From: Neorhodopirellula pilleata
GTDB taxonomy: Bacteria; Planctomycetota; Planctomycetia; Pirellulales; Pirellulaceae
Reading direction: 5' to 3'
DNA: 64,000 nucleotides
Assembly: GCF_007859915.1 (NCBI RefSeq)
Contig: NZ_SJPM01000011.1
Span: 1 to 64,000, forward strand
The notes beneath the pieces were generated by a model. That model made no database searches, was not told where the DNA came from, and was given only the letters and a program-made list of their open reading frames with translations. Positions 29,736 through 38,555 of the stretch are shown one piece after another (the first letter of the stretch is position 1; each line of letters starts with the position of its first letter). Position numbers and translations under genes: made by a program.

Positions 29736-30544
29736 ATCAAGATTTTCAGGGTAAACGAGCGCTGATTACCGGAGCGAGCCGTGGAATCGGACGGCAAATT
29801 GCGTTGGAACTAGCCGGCCGCGGAGCTCGCGTGGCGATCAATTTTTTGAACTCGCAATCTCAAGCGATTGAAGTTGCCGAAGAGGTGTCGAGGCTTCAAG
29901 ATCAACTCAACCCGACGGGATCGGATGATAATGTGGTTTTGTTGAAAGCCGACGTGTCCCGCCGCGAAGATGCGTTCTCGATGGTCGGCGAAGTCTGCTC
30001 GCGATGGGGTGGCGTCGACATCATCGTTAGCAATGCGGCGGCAGGTGGTTTTCGTGATCTTGCCGAATTGACGCCCGTCAACTTTGAAGCCGTGATTCGC
30101 ACCAACGCTTCGCCCGTCATTTGGTTGACCCAAGCAGCGGCGGATCACCTGTCACGGTTGTCGTCCACGTCCAACGCACCACGAAACGGCAAGGTGGTCG
30201 CCGTCAGCAGTCACGGATCACGATGGTCGGTACCGCACTACGGAGCGATCGGAGCGTCCAAGGCGGCGTTGGAAAGCTTGATCCGTCACCTCGCACTCGA
30301 GTACGGCGATCGAGGAATAAATTTCAACTGTGTCCTGCCAGGGATCATCGCGACTGACGCGATCGCCAGCATGCCTGGGGCCGACGGACTCGTCCGGGCT
30401 GCCGGTGAACGAATGATGGTGGGCGACCGCACGTTAACCGAATCCGATGCCGCCAAGGTAGTGGCGTTTTTGAGCAGCCCAGACAGCGATTTAATCCAGG
30501 GGCAAACCATCGTCGTCGATGGTGGTGTGAGCATTCGTATCTGA
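29732..30544 (+). CDS. FabL-like enoyl-ACP reductase of the SDR family
   Basis: 270 aa. It has the NAD(P) site TGASRGIG, SNAAAGG, and a catalytic region VSSHGSRWSVPHYGAIGAS followed by Lys. The spacing is Tyr-x6-Lys, the mark of FabI/FabL enoyl reductases, not the Tyr-x3-Lys of ketoreductases. The surrounding residues (GASKAALESLIRHLALEY, and IQGQTIVVDGG near the end) match Bacillus-type FabL well. The start ATG overlaps the upstream stop (ATGA). It supplies the reduction step missing in the megasynthase, so the pathway could make saturated carbons when it acts. An ordinary SDR dehydrogenase role is the alternative. Confidence 0.82.
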   Translation: MNQDFQGKRALITGASRGIGRQIALELAGRGARVAINFLNSQSQAIEVAEEVSRLQDQLNPTGSDDNVVLLKADVSRREDAFSMVGEVCSRWGGVDIIVSNAAAGGFRDLAELTPVNFEAVIRTNASPVIWLTQAAADHLSRLSSTSNAPRNGKVVAVSSHGSRWSVPHYGAIGASKAALESLIRHLALEYGDRGINFNCVLPGIIATDAIASMPGADGLVRAAGERMMVGDRTLTESDAAKVVAFLSSPDSDLIQGQTIVVDGGVSIRI

Positions 30545-31969
30545 ATGAGTAGAACTGCATCCTTACCGACGACTCCGATCGAGCGTTACCTTGCGCGTCG
30601 GGTTCATGGACAAGGGATGGTTTTTGAGATCGTTTTGATCCTCGTCGGACCACTCGATCTTGATCGGCTGCGTCAAGCATGGATAAAAACAATCCAGCGT
30701 CACCCGCGAATGTTCGCCCGACTCCGTGGACACGGCCGGCGACAGTACTGGGAGTCTCAACCTCATTGCGATCTGCGGTCGTTTGTTTATCAACCGATCG
30801 CCTACGACCATCCTTCCCAGGCCACTTTTGCTGGTCCTGCAGTGGCTTCATCGGACAATTCGCACATCGCGGATCCACGCTCGGGATTGGGGATCCGCTG
30901 TTTTGTTCAGTCCGACGATCAACGGCGTTGGTCCGTCCGACTTGTTTTTCATCATGCTTGCTGCGACGGAGTGGGGGCGATTCGCGTCTTCGGTCAGTTC
31001 GCCAAACGATATGCCGATCCGGTCCGTCTTGATGATCGGCAAATCGATTCGATCGCAATCGGCCGAGAAACCGAGTTCCATGGGGACGGGTCGAGAGGAA
31101 GTCACCAGCCGCCAGCGACAGTCGCGTCCACAACCATCCCGGAGCTGAGGAACCTTTGGACGACGATCCGCGGCAGCAACATTCGACTGTCTCGTCATGC
31201 TAGGTTCGGCAACGAGCCGCTAGAACAGGACGACGACGCCAGCTTCACCAATTTTGGTGGCCATCGTCGATTGTTGTTTTCGCAAACACGAAGTGCTCAG
31301 ATCAAAGATGTGTTGAAGGCGGTAAATGTCAAACTGAATGATTGGGCGATCGGGATCACGATGATGACTTTGGCGGGAATCACCGAGCAGGCATCATCGC
31401 CATCTCGGCATCTGATGATACTCAATCCGGTCGAAACCCGGCATTGGGCCGATCGCCATGACACTCGCAACCATATCGGGTTGGCTTTCCTACGGCGGAC
31501 GCACGAGCAATTGCGAGACCCCGACACGGTGGTCCGATCCATTTCGGATCAAATGAGCAATGTGCGACATTACGGCACGGCTGCCGAAATGGAATTTGGA
31601 ATCGCGATCGCCGAAACCATCCCAGGGGGATTGCGATTCTTTGAACGATTAGGCACGTTCACGCCCACCGCGACGTTGACCAGCCTGACCGGCTTGCGCC
31701 TGGGGAAACGGTTCGGAGTCACCAAACGAGGAGCTTCGCAATGGATCGACGATGTCGAAATTCAAGATATTTACTTCGACGCCCCCATTCAAATAGGAGC
31801 CGAATTATCGATTGCCGTTTGGGACTATGATGGTCGCTTGTCGATTTCTTGCCGAACCGGACAGGCTCCGATAGCTCTCGAACTCGCCTCTCGTTTTCTC
31901 GAAAAATGGTCCGTTGCGTCCAATCGGTGGTTAGCATCCCAAAATAGCCTGCCCGAGTCTGCTTTTTAG
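30545..31969 (+). CDS. Condensation/wax-ester-synthase-type acyltransferase
   Basis: 474 aa. The catalytic motif HHACCDG (HHxxxDG) lies at about 135-141. The N-terminal layout (PTTPIERYLARR, then LDRLRQAWIKTIQRHPRMFARL) fits the chloramphenicol-acetyltransferase-like fold shared by NRPS condensation domains, PapA proteins and WS/DGAT enzymes. These join an acyl thioester to an alcohol or amine. The ATG follows the upstream stop directly (TGAATG), so it closes the lipid operon. I infer that it transfers the synthase product to an alcohol, perhaps one made by the reductive domain. A DFGWG-type second motif is not obvious. Confidence 0.8.
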   Translation: MSRTASLPTTPIERYLARRVHGQGMVFEIVLILVGPLDLDRLRQAWIKTIQRHPRMFARLRGHGRRQYWESQPHCDLRSFVYQPIAYDHPSQATFAGPAVASSDNSHIADPRSGLGIRCFVQSDDQRRWSVRLVFHHACCDGVGAIRVFGQFAKRYADPVRLDDRQIDSIAIGRETEFHGDGSRGSHQPPATVASTTIPELRNLWTTIRGSNIRLSRHARFGNEPLEQDDDASFTNFGGHRRLLFSQTRSAQIKDVLKAVNVKLNDWAIGITMMTLAGITEQASSPSRHLMILNPVETRHWADRHDTRNHIGLAFLRRTHEQLRDPDTVVRSISDQMSNVRHYGTAAEMEFGIAIAETIPGGLRFFERLGTFTPTATLTSLTGLRLGKRFGVTKRGASQWIDDVEIQDIYFDAPIQIGAELSIAVWDYDGRLSISCRTGQAPIALELASRFLEKWSVASNRWLASQNSLPESAF

Positions 31970-32012
31970 CTTGACGATTCCGGCAACGCCAGTGAATATG
32001 AAAACGTGCGGC

Positions 32013-32038
32013 GGACGGCGGGCAGTCCTGTTTTTTTG
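32013..32038 (+). terminator. Weak candidate terminator after the lipid operon
   Basis: GGAC...GTCC short stem with a GC-rich loop, followed by TGTTTTTTT at 32029-32037. It lies about 45 nt beyond the acyltransferase stop. The stem is only 4-5 bp, so this is a tentative call. A separate inverted pair ACGTGG/CCACGT (32060-32079) sits just before the next gene. Confidence 0.35.
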
Positions 32039-32092
32039 CAAATTGAATCTGGTCACGCAACGTGGCTCACAATCCACGTGGAATGAAAGAAT

Positions 32093-34486
32093 ATGAATAA
32101 GGCGGAAAACGTCGAACCAGTCAATCGAATTGCCCGTCGGCCTGCAAGTTCAGCGATGGAAGATCCCTCCGAAACGCTGGACGTTCTGGAAATCCTCAGC
32201 CGGCAGCGATGGCTGATCATATTCCTGTGCTTATGTGGTTTGACAGCCGGGATTGCTTACGCACTGTATGCACCGGTTTGGTACGAAACGAATGCGACCG
32301 TGCTGATCAACCAAAAAAGCGCCGGCTTGGGTGGTGACAGCACGGGCCAGTCAATTGTTGACGAAGACATCCTGGCTAACCATATCGAACTGATTCAAAG
32401 TCGGATGATCGTCGGCGAAGCTTTGGAGCAGAATAGTCTTGTCTCGCTGCCCTCCATCGTTGAGCAACTCGACGAAACGAAACCCCAATTCGACGCCGTC
32501 GACTACGTGATCGAACAACTGTCGATTGTTAAAGGTGGCGAAGGCTCCGCCAAGACGGCACGAAGCTTAAGTGTCACGTTCACCCACACAGAACCTGACG
32601 ACGCACAAATCATTTTGACCGCGGTAATGAAACGATATGAGCAGTTCATTATCGCGCAAGTGGAACAGTTGATGGGCCGGGCCAACGAGATGGTCAATGA
32701 AGCAAAGCAAGAAGTCGAGTCGGAATTACTCGCCGCCGAGCAAGAGCATCTGCAATCGCGACAGAATGCACCTCTGTTCTTTCAAGGGGAAGGCAGCAGC
32801 AACGTTTACCAGGAACGCTATCGTCGTCTCCAGGAAGAACTGTTAGATATCGACATTCAAGAATCAACCGTCCGCACCCGATTGACGCGAGTCGAAGACA
32901 CGCTCAAGGAGATGGACGATTCGGGCGACGCGTTTGATCATTTGGACAAATTAGCGTTGATCGACAGTGAAAGTCTCGAGCGACTCGGGGTGTTCGCCGG
33001 TTTGCAGTCCAACGCTGCTGACACGGCCGAATTCAAGGCGGCAATGCCGGCCAAGATGGAAGAGGCCCGCACCCAAATCACACACCTGTTGCAACTCAAC
33101 AGTGAAAAGCAACGACTGTCGTCCGTGTTTGGACCGGCACACCCGAAAGTGCAGGAACTGGAAAGCGAAATCACGCTTGTTAAGCAGTTCTTACAAGACA
33201 ACCAAGACTTAACTAGCCCCACATCGGCGTTTGGTGAGAGTGCGTTGACTCCCGAAGGCTTGCTCAAGGCTTACGTTGGATTTCTTCAACACGACCTCGC
33301 GGCTTTGGCTGAACGCCGTAAAGAGCTCACCTTTTTGGCGTCCGACGCCGAGACGAAAGCGAAAGATCTGATCGAGTACGAACTCACCGATATGATCCTT
33401 CAAAAGAAGATCGCCCGCCAAGAAGCGTTGTTCGACGGGATCGTTCAACAGTTGCGAGAACTCGATACGGCCAGTGGTTTGAGCGGTTACCTTTATGAGT
33501 TTTTGGAAGTACCTCGGATGGGCGTTAAGTCATGGCCCAAGCTTCCGCTGTGCGCCCTCGGCGGGCTGATGCTTGGCCTATTCGGCGGACTGTTCGTCGC
33601 CGTCGCCAATGATGTCCGTGATGGTCGGTTCCGATCATCGGCAGAACTTGATGAAGCTATCGGCCTACTCAGCCTTGGACGCGTCGGTAAGCTGAACTCG
33701 GTCAAGCAGGGCGTGACCGGATTGATCGCAACGGAATTGAGCCCAGATGCGGAAGCATTCCGGCTTGGTCGTACCGTACTGCTTCCCGACATCCGAAGCG
33801 GCAAGATTCGAACGATCGGGTTCACCAGCCCGATGCAGGGTGACGGTAAATCGACGGTAGCTTCCAATTTTGCGGTCTCGTTCAGTCAAATCGGATTGCG
33901 TGTTTTGCTGATCGACGCTGACTTACGCCGCCCGAGCGCACATCGTTTTTTCAGCGTTGGAAGAGAAGAGGGCCTGTGCGACATATTGAACGATCGAACC
34001 CCTTTCGCCGATGCGATCAAGGAAACTCGTGCCGACAATGTTTGGGTGATTCCAGCCGGATCCTCGAGTTCGACGCCCGCTGAGTTGCTGCAGTCGAGCA
34101 AGTTTGACGAAATTCTTCGGATGGCGTCGACGCAGTTCGACCTGGTCTTGGTCGACCTACCTCCCGTTTTGGCGGTCTCTGATCCGGTCGTCGTGATGCC
34201 GCGGCTTGATAGCGGCATTCTCGTCGTCCGTGTCGCCAATGTGAGACGTGATGAGGTGATCAACACGATTCGCCGTATCGAGAGCGCCGGTGGTCAATTC
34301 GCCGGTTGCATGCTCAACGCATTCGGTGCAGGTAAAAAGTTTGATGGCGGTGGTGGATACCACGGCTATTACAAGAGCGATTACACACGACCAACCAACG
34401 CAGGCAGCAAACCGGCTCGATCAGGAAGTCTGAATGGTTTCTCGGCAGCCCCTGCGGAGGCCCCGGTCAACGGAAAGGCGCATTAG
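32093..34486 (+). CDS. Wzc-like bacterial tyrosine kinase with Wzz chain-length domain
   Basis: 797 aa. It has a Wzz-type N-terminus with a transmembrane helix at about 40-62 (LIIFLCLCGLTAGIAYALYA), a long coiled-coil periplasmic part, and a second helix at about 485-507 (ALGGLMLGLFGGLFVAVA). The C-terminal BY-kinase domain has Walker A GDGKST (about 583), Walker A' LLIDADLRRP (about 605) and Walker B LVLVDLPP (about 685). The tail is tyrosine-rich (YHGYYKSDY), as expected for the autophosphorylated cluster. Such proteins control polymerisation and export of exopolysaccharide together with a Wza channel, here probably the gene at 14969. It stands alone between the lipid operon and the convergent ammonium-transporter gene. 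Confidence 0.92.
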   Translation: MNKAENVEPVNRIARRPASSAMEDPSETLDVLEILSRQRWLIIFLCLCGLTAGIAYALYAPVWYETNATVLINQKSAGLGGDSTGQSIVDEDILANHIELIQSRMIVGEALEQNSLVSLPSIVEQLDETKPQFDAVDYVIEQLSIVKGGEGSAKTARSLSVTFTHTEPDDAQIILTAVMKRYEQFIIAQVEQLMGRANEMVNEAKQEVESELLAAEQEHLQSRQNAPLFFQGEGSSNVYQERYRRLQEELLDIDIQESTVRTRLTRVEDTLKEMDDSGDAFDHLDKLALIDSESLERLGVFAGLQSNAADTAEFKAAMPAKMEEARTQITHLLQLNSEKQRLSSVFGPAHPKVQELESEITLVKQFLQDNQDLTSPTSAFGESALTPEGLLKAYVGFLQHDLAALAERRKELTFLASDAETKAKDLIEYELTDMILQKKIARQEALFDGIVQQLRELDTASGLSGYLYEFLEVPRMGVKSWPKLPLCALGGLMLGLFGGLFVAVANDVRDGRFRSSAELDEAIGLLSLGRVGKLNSVKQGVTGLIATELSPDAEAFRLGRTVLLPDIRSGKIRTIGFTSPMQGDGKSTVASNFAVSFSQIGLRVLLIDADLRRPSAHRFFSVGREEGLCDILNDRTPFADAIKETRADNVWVIPAGSSSSTPAELLQSSKFDEILRMASTQFDLVLVDLPPVLAVSDPVVVMPRLDSGILVVRVANVRRDEVINTIRRIESAGGQFAGCMLNAFGAGKKFDGGGGYHGYYKSDYTRPTNAGSKPARSGSLNGFSAAPAEAPVNGKAH

Positions 34487-34599
34487 TCGATGGTCCCTAC
34501 TCAAGCTCATGGAAGTTGCGAGTTTTGCTCTCTTCAGTAGCTCGGAGCGACTATGCAGAAACCGCAGCCGGAGTAAGGATTTGTTCGCGAAACAATCGC

Positions 34600-36711
34600 C
34601 TAAACCTCGACCAATGAATTTGGTTCGGTTGCACCGCGAAGTGCGGCAGTGGCGATGTCTGTCGATTGTTGAATCCCGAGAACTCGTCCGCGAATGTCGC
34701 CCGTTGCGATCGACGTTTGACTGGCGAGATTCTTGACTTCCGTTGCCACGACATTGAACCCCTTTCCAGCATCGCCCGCCCGAGCGGCTTCGATCGTGGC
34801 GTTGAGTGCCAAGAGATTCGTTTTGTCGGCGATGTCTTCGATGACATCCGCGACGCCTTGGATTTCATTGGCCGCTGACTCGACGACTCCGAGCAACTGG
34901 TTGACTTTTTCGCGGAACGCTTGGGCTTGTTGGCGTTCTTGTACCACGCGTTCCTGGATCTGAATTCGCTCCAGTTCCTGTTTCTCACGTTCGGCGATTT
35001 CAGACGCTTGCTTCTGTTCGAAGAACGTCTGAAGCTGGCGGCCCAACAGTGCGATTCGATCATCGCCATCGATGTTGATGTGTTGGCTGTAGTCGCCCTC
35101 CGATACGCAGTCGATCACACGCAATATCTCGCTGATGTGATCACTCAGTTCGACAACCCGGGTGCGTTCGATCGTTGCGGATTCTTGCATGGCGAGTCGA
35201 TCTTGTTGGATCGCATCGACCATCTGGTTATAGCATTTCCCGACGTCGCCGACTTCAGTACCGAATTCGACTTGCACCTTGGCCGCGTCGGAGTAGTTGC
35301 CCGACTCGGTCGCCCACTGCATCTTGTTTCCTAGCTCGAGCATGCTTGATGTTGCTCCATGTTCGGCAACATTCAGCCCGAGTTCTTCGTGCTCGCGACT
35401 TACCCGCAACGCAGTGAATCGACCGAGCACCTTTAGGAAGACAAAACTGCACCCGAATGCCCACCCGAACGCGGCCCCCACACCGATGCACTGGGTCCCG
35501 AGTTGTTGCCATCGGGTAACGCCGTCGGCGAGATGTTGGCTGTTCATAAACAAAGCGAGCAAGATCGTCCCCAAGGCACCACAGAATCCGTGTACGGCCA
35601 CCGCGCCGCAAACGTCATCCAACTTGCACGTTCGTTCTAGCCAGTTGGCGGCAAGGTAGACCGTGACCCCCGCCAATGCTCCGATCGCGGCGGCTCCGGC
35701 GGTTCCAACTACGGCGCAACCGGCCGTGATCGCCACAAGGCCACCCAACACACCGTTGGTAATCATTTCAGGTTCCGGTCGGCGGGTCGGGCCGAACCAA
35801 GTGATTGCTCCTCCGACGATTCCGCCCATACACCCGGCGACCAATGTATTGACAGCGATCCCAGCGATGTCGGTGGTCGCGCTGAGCGTGCTACCGCAAT
35901 TGAATCCAAACCATCCAAAGAACAGTATGAAAGTTCCGAGGTAAACCAAGGGAAGGCTGTGCGGCGCGATCCGACGAGGCTGACGGTTCTCGTCAAACTT
36001 GCCGTGGCGAGATCCGATCACGATCAATCCTGCCAACGCGACCCAAGCTCCTACCGAATGGACAACGGTCGATCCGGCGAAATCAATGAAGCCGATCGAT
36101 TCGAGCCAACCGCTTGCTTCGCCGCTAAAAAGACTGCCCCACGCCCAGTGACCAAAAACCGGATAAATGATCGCGGAGGTGAACAAAGAGATCACCAAGT
36201 AAACCCCGAACCGAGTCCGCTCGGCAACGGCACCGGAGTCAATGGTAGCGGCCGTTCCACAGAACACCGCTTGAAACAAAAAGAATGCACCGGTCCAAGG
36301 GTCGCTACTCAGATCGGACAAAAAGTCGGTCGAGCCGACCCAGCCTCCAATGCTATCCCCGAACATAAGTCCAAAGCCGATCAACCAAAACGCGATCGTT
36401 GCGATGACAAAATCGGCCATGTTCTTCACAGCCACGTTGATGGAGTTTTTCGCGCGAGACATGCCGGATTCCAAGCACATGAATCCGGCCTGCATCAACA
36501 ACACCATCGCGGCACAAACGAAAATCCAAACATAGTCCAAATTCTGCTGAAGTTGCTGCAGCCCCTCTGCGGTCGATTCACCCGGTTCGGCCGCCTGGCA
36601 AGCCGAATGGCTCAAACCCATGTCTAGTGAATCGCCTATTCCACAATCACCCAAGGCGAAAACCGTCAACAGGAAAACAAAAAGGCGGACAGGTCGAAAT
36701 GAGAATGGCAT
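34600..36711 (-). CDS. Ammonium transporter fused to a chemoreceptor signalling domain
   Basis: 703 aa. A cleavable signal-like segment precedes an 11-helix Amt/Rh channel at about 55-440. Both pore histidines are visible (TVVHSVGAW and AVHGFCGALGTI), as is the signature around DFAGST. After a linker comes a HAMP-like stretch (about 520-570) and a coiled-coil MCP domain whose hairpin tip is near canonical (NLLALNATIEAARAGDAGKG, then FNVVATEVKNLASQT). The arm after the tip is only about 35 residues, much shorter than the arm before it, so the MCP part is asymmetric. AGAGGAAC precedes the start. The family transports or binds ammonium; the fusion should let the channel report ammonium to a CheA-type system. 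No che gene is in the window. Confidence 0.92.
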   Translation of the reverse strand: MPFSFRPVRLFVFLLTVFALGDCGIGDSLDMGLSHSACQAAEPGESTAEGLQQLQQNLDYVWIFVCAAMVLLMQAGFMCLESGMSRAKNSINVAVKNMADFVIATIAFWLIGFGLMFGDSIGGWVGSTDFLSDLSSDPWTGAFFLFQAVFCGTAATIDSGAVAERTRFGVYLVISLFTSAIIYPVFGHWAWGSLFSGEASGWLESIGFIDFAGSTVVHSVGAWVALAGLIVIGSRHGKFDENRQPRRIAPHSLPLVYLGTFILFFGWFGFNCGSTLSATTDIAGIAVNTLVAGCMGGIVGGAITWFGPTRRPEPEMITNGVLGGLVAITAGCAVVGTAGAAAIGALAGVTVYLAANWLERTCKLDDVCGAVAVHGFCGALGTILLALFMNSQHLADGVTRWQQLGTQCIGVGAAFGWAFGCSFVFLKVLGRFTALRVSREHEELGLNVAEHGATSSMLELGNKMQWATESGNYSDAAKVQVEFGTEVGDVGKCYNQMVDAIQQDRLAMQESATIERTRVVELSDHISEILRVIDCVSEGDYSQHINIDGDDRIALLGRQLQTFFEQKQASEIAEREKQELERIQIQERVVQERQQAQAFREKVNQLLGVVESAANEIQGVADVIEDIADKTNLLALNATIEAARAGDAGKGFNVVATEVKNLASQTSIATGDIRGRVLGIQQSTDIATAALRGATEPNSLVEV

Positions 36712-36949
36712 GGGTTCCTCTGGCTAATCGTTATAACCGTCAAGCTCAGTGTTTTGAGGTTCGTCGAGTTTCCCAATCCTAGGTTGCAAAGTGAGCGATT
36801 TTGTCAAAAACGCATTTTTCATAACCTTTTCGCGAGTCTGGATTCTGTGTTCTCGTGCCTCAGTCGTTTCACATCGCTAATGGACGACGAATGTGATGAG
36901 GGTATATTGTCCGCCGATCTATCCCTAACGCCCTCTACCGATTGATTTC
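36712..36949. promoter_or_regulatory. Divergent promoter region between Amt-MCP and Nudix genes
   Basis: 238 nt between divergent starts. A TATATT hexamer at 36902-36907 could be a -10 box for the Nudix gene. I see no sigma-54 (GG-N10-GC) signal facing the ammonium gene, though such control is common for ammonium transporters. No other feature is supported. Confidence 0.35.
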
Positions 36950-37555
36950 ATGCCCGAAGAACACGTTCTTGTCATTCCCGCCCGTCTCATCGAATCGATC
37001 GGTTCGCTCGCTGGATTTGAGCTTGATGTCGACCGGTACCTGCAACCGATTCTGGCGAGCGATGAGCTGTCCTATCGGCCTCGCAGCCAAATGGAACTTG
37101 ATCCAAACTTTAAGCAGTTAATCCCTTACGTTGTCATGCAGTGGACCGACCCCGCCGATGGCTTAGCCCGAATCTTCACCTACACTCGCGGTGGCGGTGG
37201 CGAATCAAGACTTCACGCCAAACGCAGTATCGGTGTCGGTGGCCACATCAGCAGCGAAGACTCCGAGGGTGTCGATGATCCTTACACGACCGGCATGCGC
37301 CGCGAACTCGAAGAGGAGGTCTCGATCGATTGCCCCTACGTCGATCAACGCGAAGGCTTGCTTTACGACGATAGCAATGAAGTCGGCCGGGTTCACTTGG
37401 GTGTCGTCCATCGCTTCATTCTCGATCGGCCCCTCGTATCAAGTAAGGAAGCCGACCTGGCCGAAGGTGAGTTCTTGACGGTCGACGAATTGAGATCGCA
37501 GTTCGATCGCTTGGAAACGTGGAGCCAACTTTGTCTTCAGGCTCTCTACAAGTAG
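36950..37555 (+). CDS. Nudix-family hydrolase
   Basis: 201 aa. It has a Nudix box variant: GVGGHISSED, then a short insertion, then RRELEEEVSI, covering the REUxEExGU core with Ser in place of the usual Gly (about 95-125). The N-terminal 80 residues carry a separate region of unknown use. The C-terminal part (AEGEFLTVDELRSQFDRLETW) is typical of Nudix ends. These enzymes cleave nucleoside diphosphates linked to another group, but the substrate cannot be told. It is a stand-alone gene followed by a repeat-rich gap. Confidence 0.85.
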   Translation: MPEEHVLVIPARLIESIGSLAGFELDVDRYLQPILASDELSYRPRSQMELDPNFKQLIPYVVMQWTDPADGLARIFTYTRGGGGESRLHAKRSIGVGGHISSEDSEGVDDPYTTGMRRELEEEVSIDCPYVDQREGLLYDDSNEVGRVHLGVVHRFILDRPLVSSKEADLAEGEFLTVDELRSQFDRLETWSQLCLQALYK

Positions 37556-37693
37556 ATGCTTCCACCGTCATAATCAGCACCGGCTCGCTGAATCTTGCGA
37601 CGATGAACCCCCTTTCAACGGCCGGAGGTGAGAATTCGACGCATATTTGAGATGGCGAGTGAAACGCTTTGGAATCATTCCGCAGGCCCTCGG

Positions 37694-37852
37694 CTAGCGG
37701 GCTGTTGATCTAATTAGCATCGTAACCCGAAGCGTGAGCGAGGGATATGTAAAGAGGTTTTAAAGGCGTTGAATCCCTCACTCACGCTTCGGGTTACGAT
37801 TCAATCAACACGCGCCAAGTGCCGTCGGCTCAGTTAATCAACAACCTGCTAG
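37694..37852. repeat. Palindromic intergenic repeat, copy B
   Basis: Outer arms CTAGCGGGCTGTTGAT (37694-37709) and ATCAACAACCTGCTAG (37837-37852) are inverted. The inner arms carry CGTAACCCGAAGCGTGAGCG and its complement. The unit shares arms with copies at 12058 and 47054. It lies between the Nudix and BLUF genes. The rest of the 37556-37963 gap holds nothing I can name. Confidence 0.8.
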
Positions 37853-37963
37853 AGAAGCGTCGACAATAATCCAAATGAGCTGAATGCGGATGACTTGTGT
37901 CGGTTCCGTCTCGAGCCACCCGTTCCTGACAAGTCCAGAAACTCTCTTCGACGAGGCCACTTC

Positions 37964-38458
37964 ATGATCGAACCGAATGCCGAACCATCTGGGCTGCGAC
38001 AATTGATTTACGCCAGCGCGGCCTCCGATTGCTTTGACGAATCAACGCTCGATTTCCTGCTCGCTCGATCAAGAACCAACAACGCTCGGCGCGGACTCAC
38101 CGGGATCTTGCTGTACCACGACCGGTCGTTTTTTCAAGTTTTGGAAGGCCCTGCCGATGCGGTCGGCGAACTCTTTGGAGCAATTCAACGAGACCCCCGT
38201 CACACCAATTCGATCGTACTAGCCGACGACATTGTCGACCAACGCAATTTCGGCCAATGGCAAATGGGTTTCTCTCGGGATCTTGCCGAGATTGCATGTC
38301 TCGAAGGGTTTGTCGATTTCTTTGACGGTCACCAACCCGCCAGCCGATTCGTTGATCTGCAAGGTGACACTCAACGAGTCCGCCATATCCTGGACAGTTT
38401 CCGACGCGGACGATGGCGTCGTCACACACCTCGAACGGTCGAGTCGGTGGTTCACTGA
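37964..38458 (+). CDS. Short BLUF blue-light receptor
   Basis: 164 aa from the ATG at 37964; an upstream non-ATG extension lacks a domain. The BLUF residues fall at exactly the spacing of AppA: Tyr16, Asn40, Gln58 (FFQVLEG), Trp99 and Met101 (GQWQMGF). FAD binding and blue-light response are therefore likely. There is no attached output domain, only a 40-residue charged tail. Short BLUF proteins signal by binding a partner. The next gene begins 97 nt downstream on the same strand (asparagine-synthetase-like cluster), so that operon or its product may be under light control; this is inference. Confidence 0.93.
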   Translation: MIEPNAEPSGLRQLIYASAASDCFDESTLDFLLARSRTNNARRGLTGILLYHDRSFFQVLEGPADAVGELFGAIQRDPRHTNSIVLADDIVDQRNFGQWQMGFSRDLAEIACLEGFVDFFDGHQPASRFVDLQGDTQRVRHILDSFRRGRWRRHTPRTVESVVH

Positions 38459-38555
38459 ACGCAGTGCGGGAAAGCCGCCACCGATCCCAAATCGCGTCGG
38501 GTCCGGCTATAGTTGAGGGCGTTTGGATGAACGCCACTCTTCTATTTCGGATCCC

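Noticed and set aside
32060..32079. ACGTGG-N8-CCACGT inverted pair as operator for the BY-kinase gene
   Set aside because: A 6-bp arm near a start is not enough to call an operator, and no regulator is adjacent.
34551..35069. Minus-strand frame beside the MCP end that might restore a longer signalling arm by frameshift
   Set aside because: The translation is Arg/Ser-rich without heptad or MCP pattern, so no frameshift is supported.
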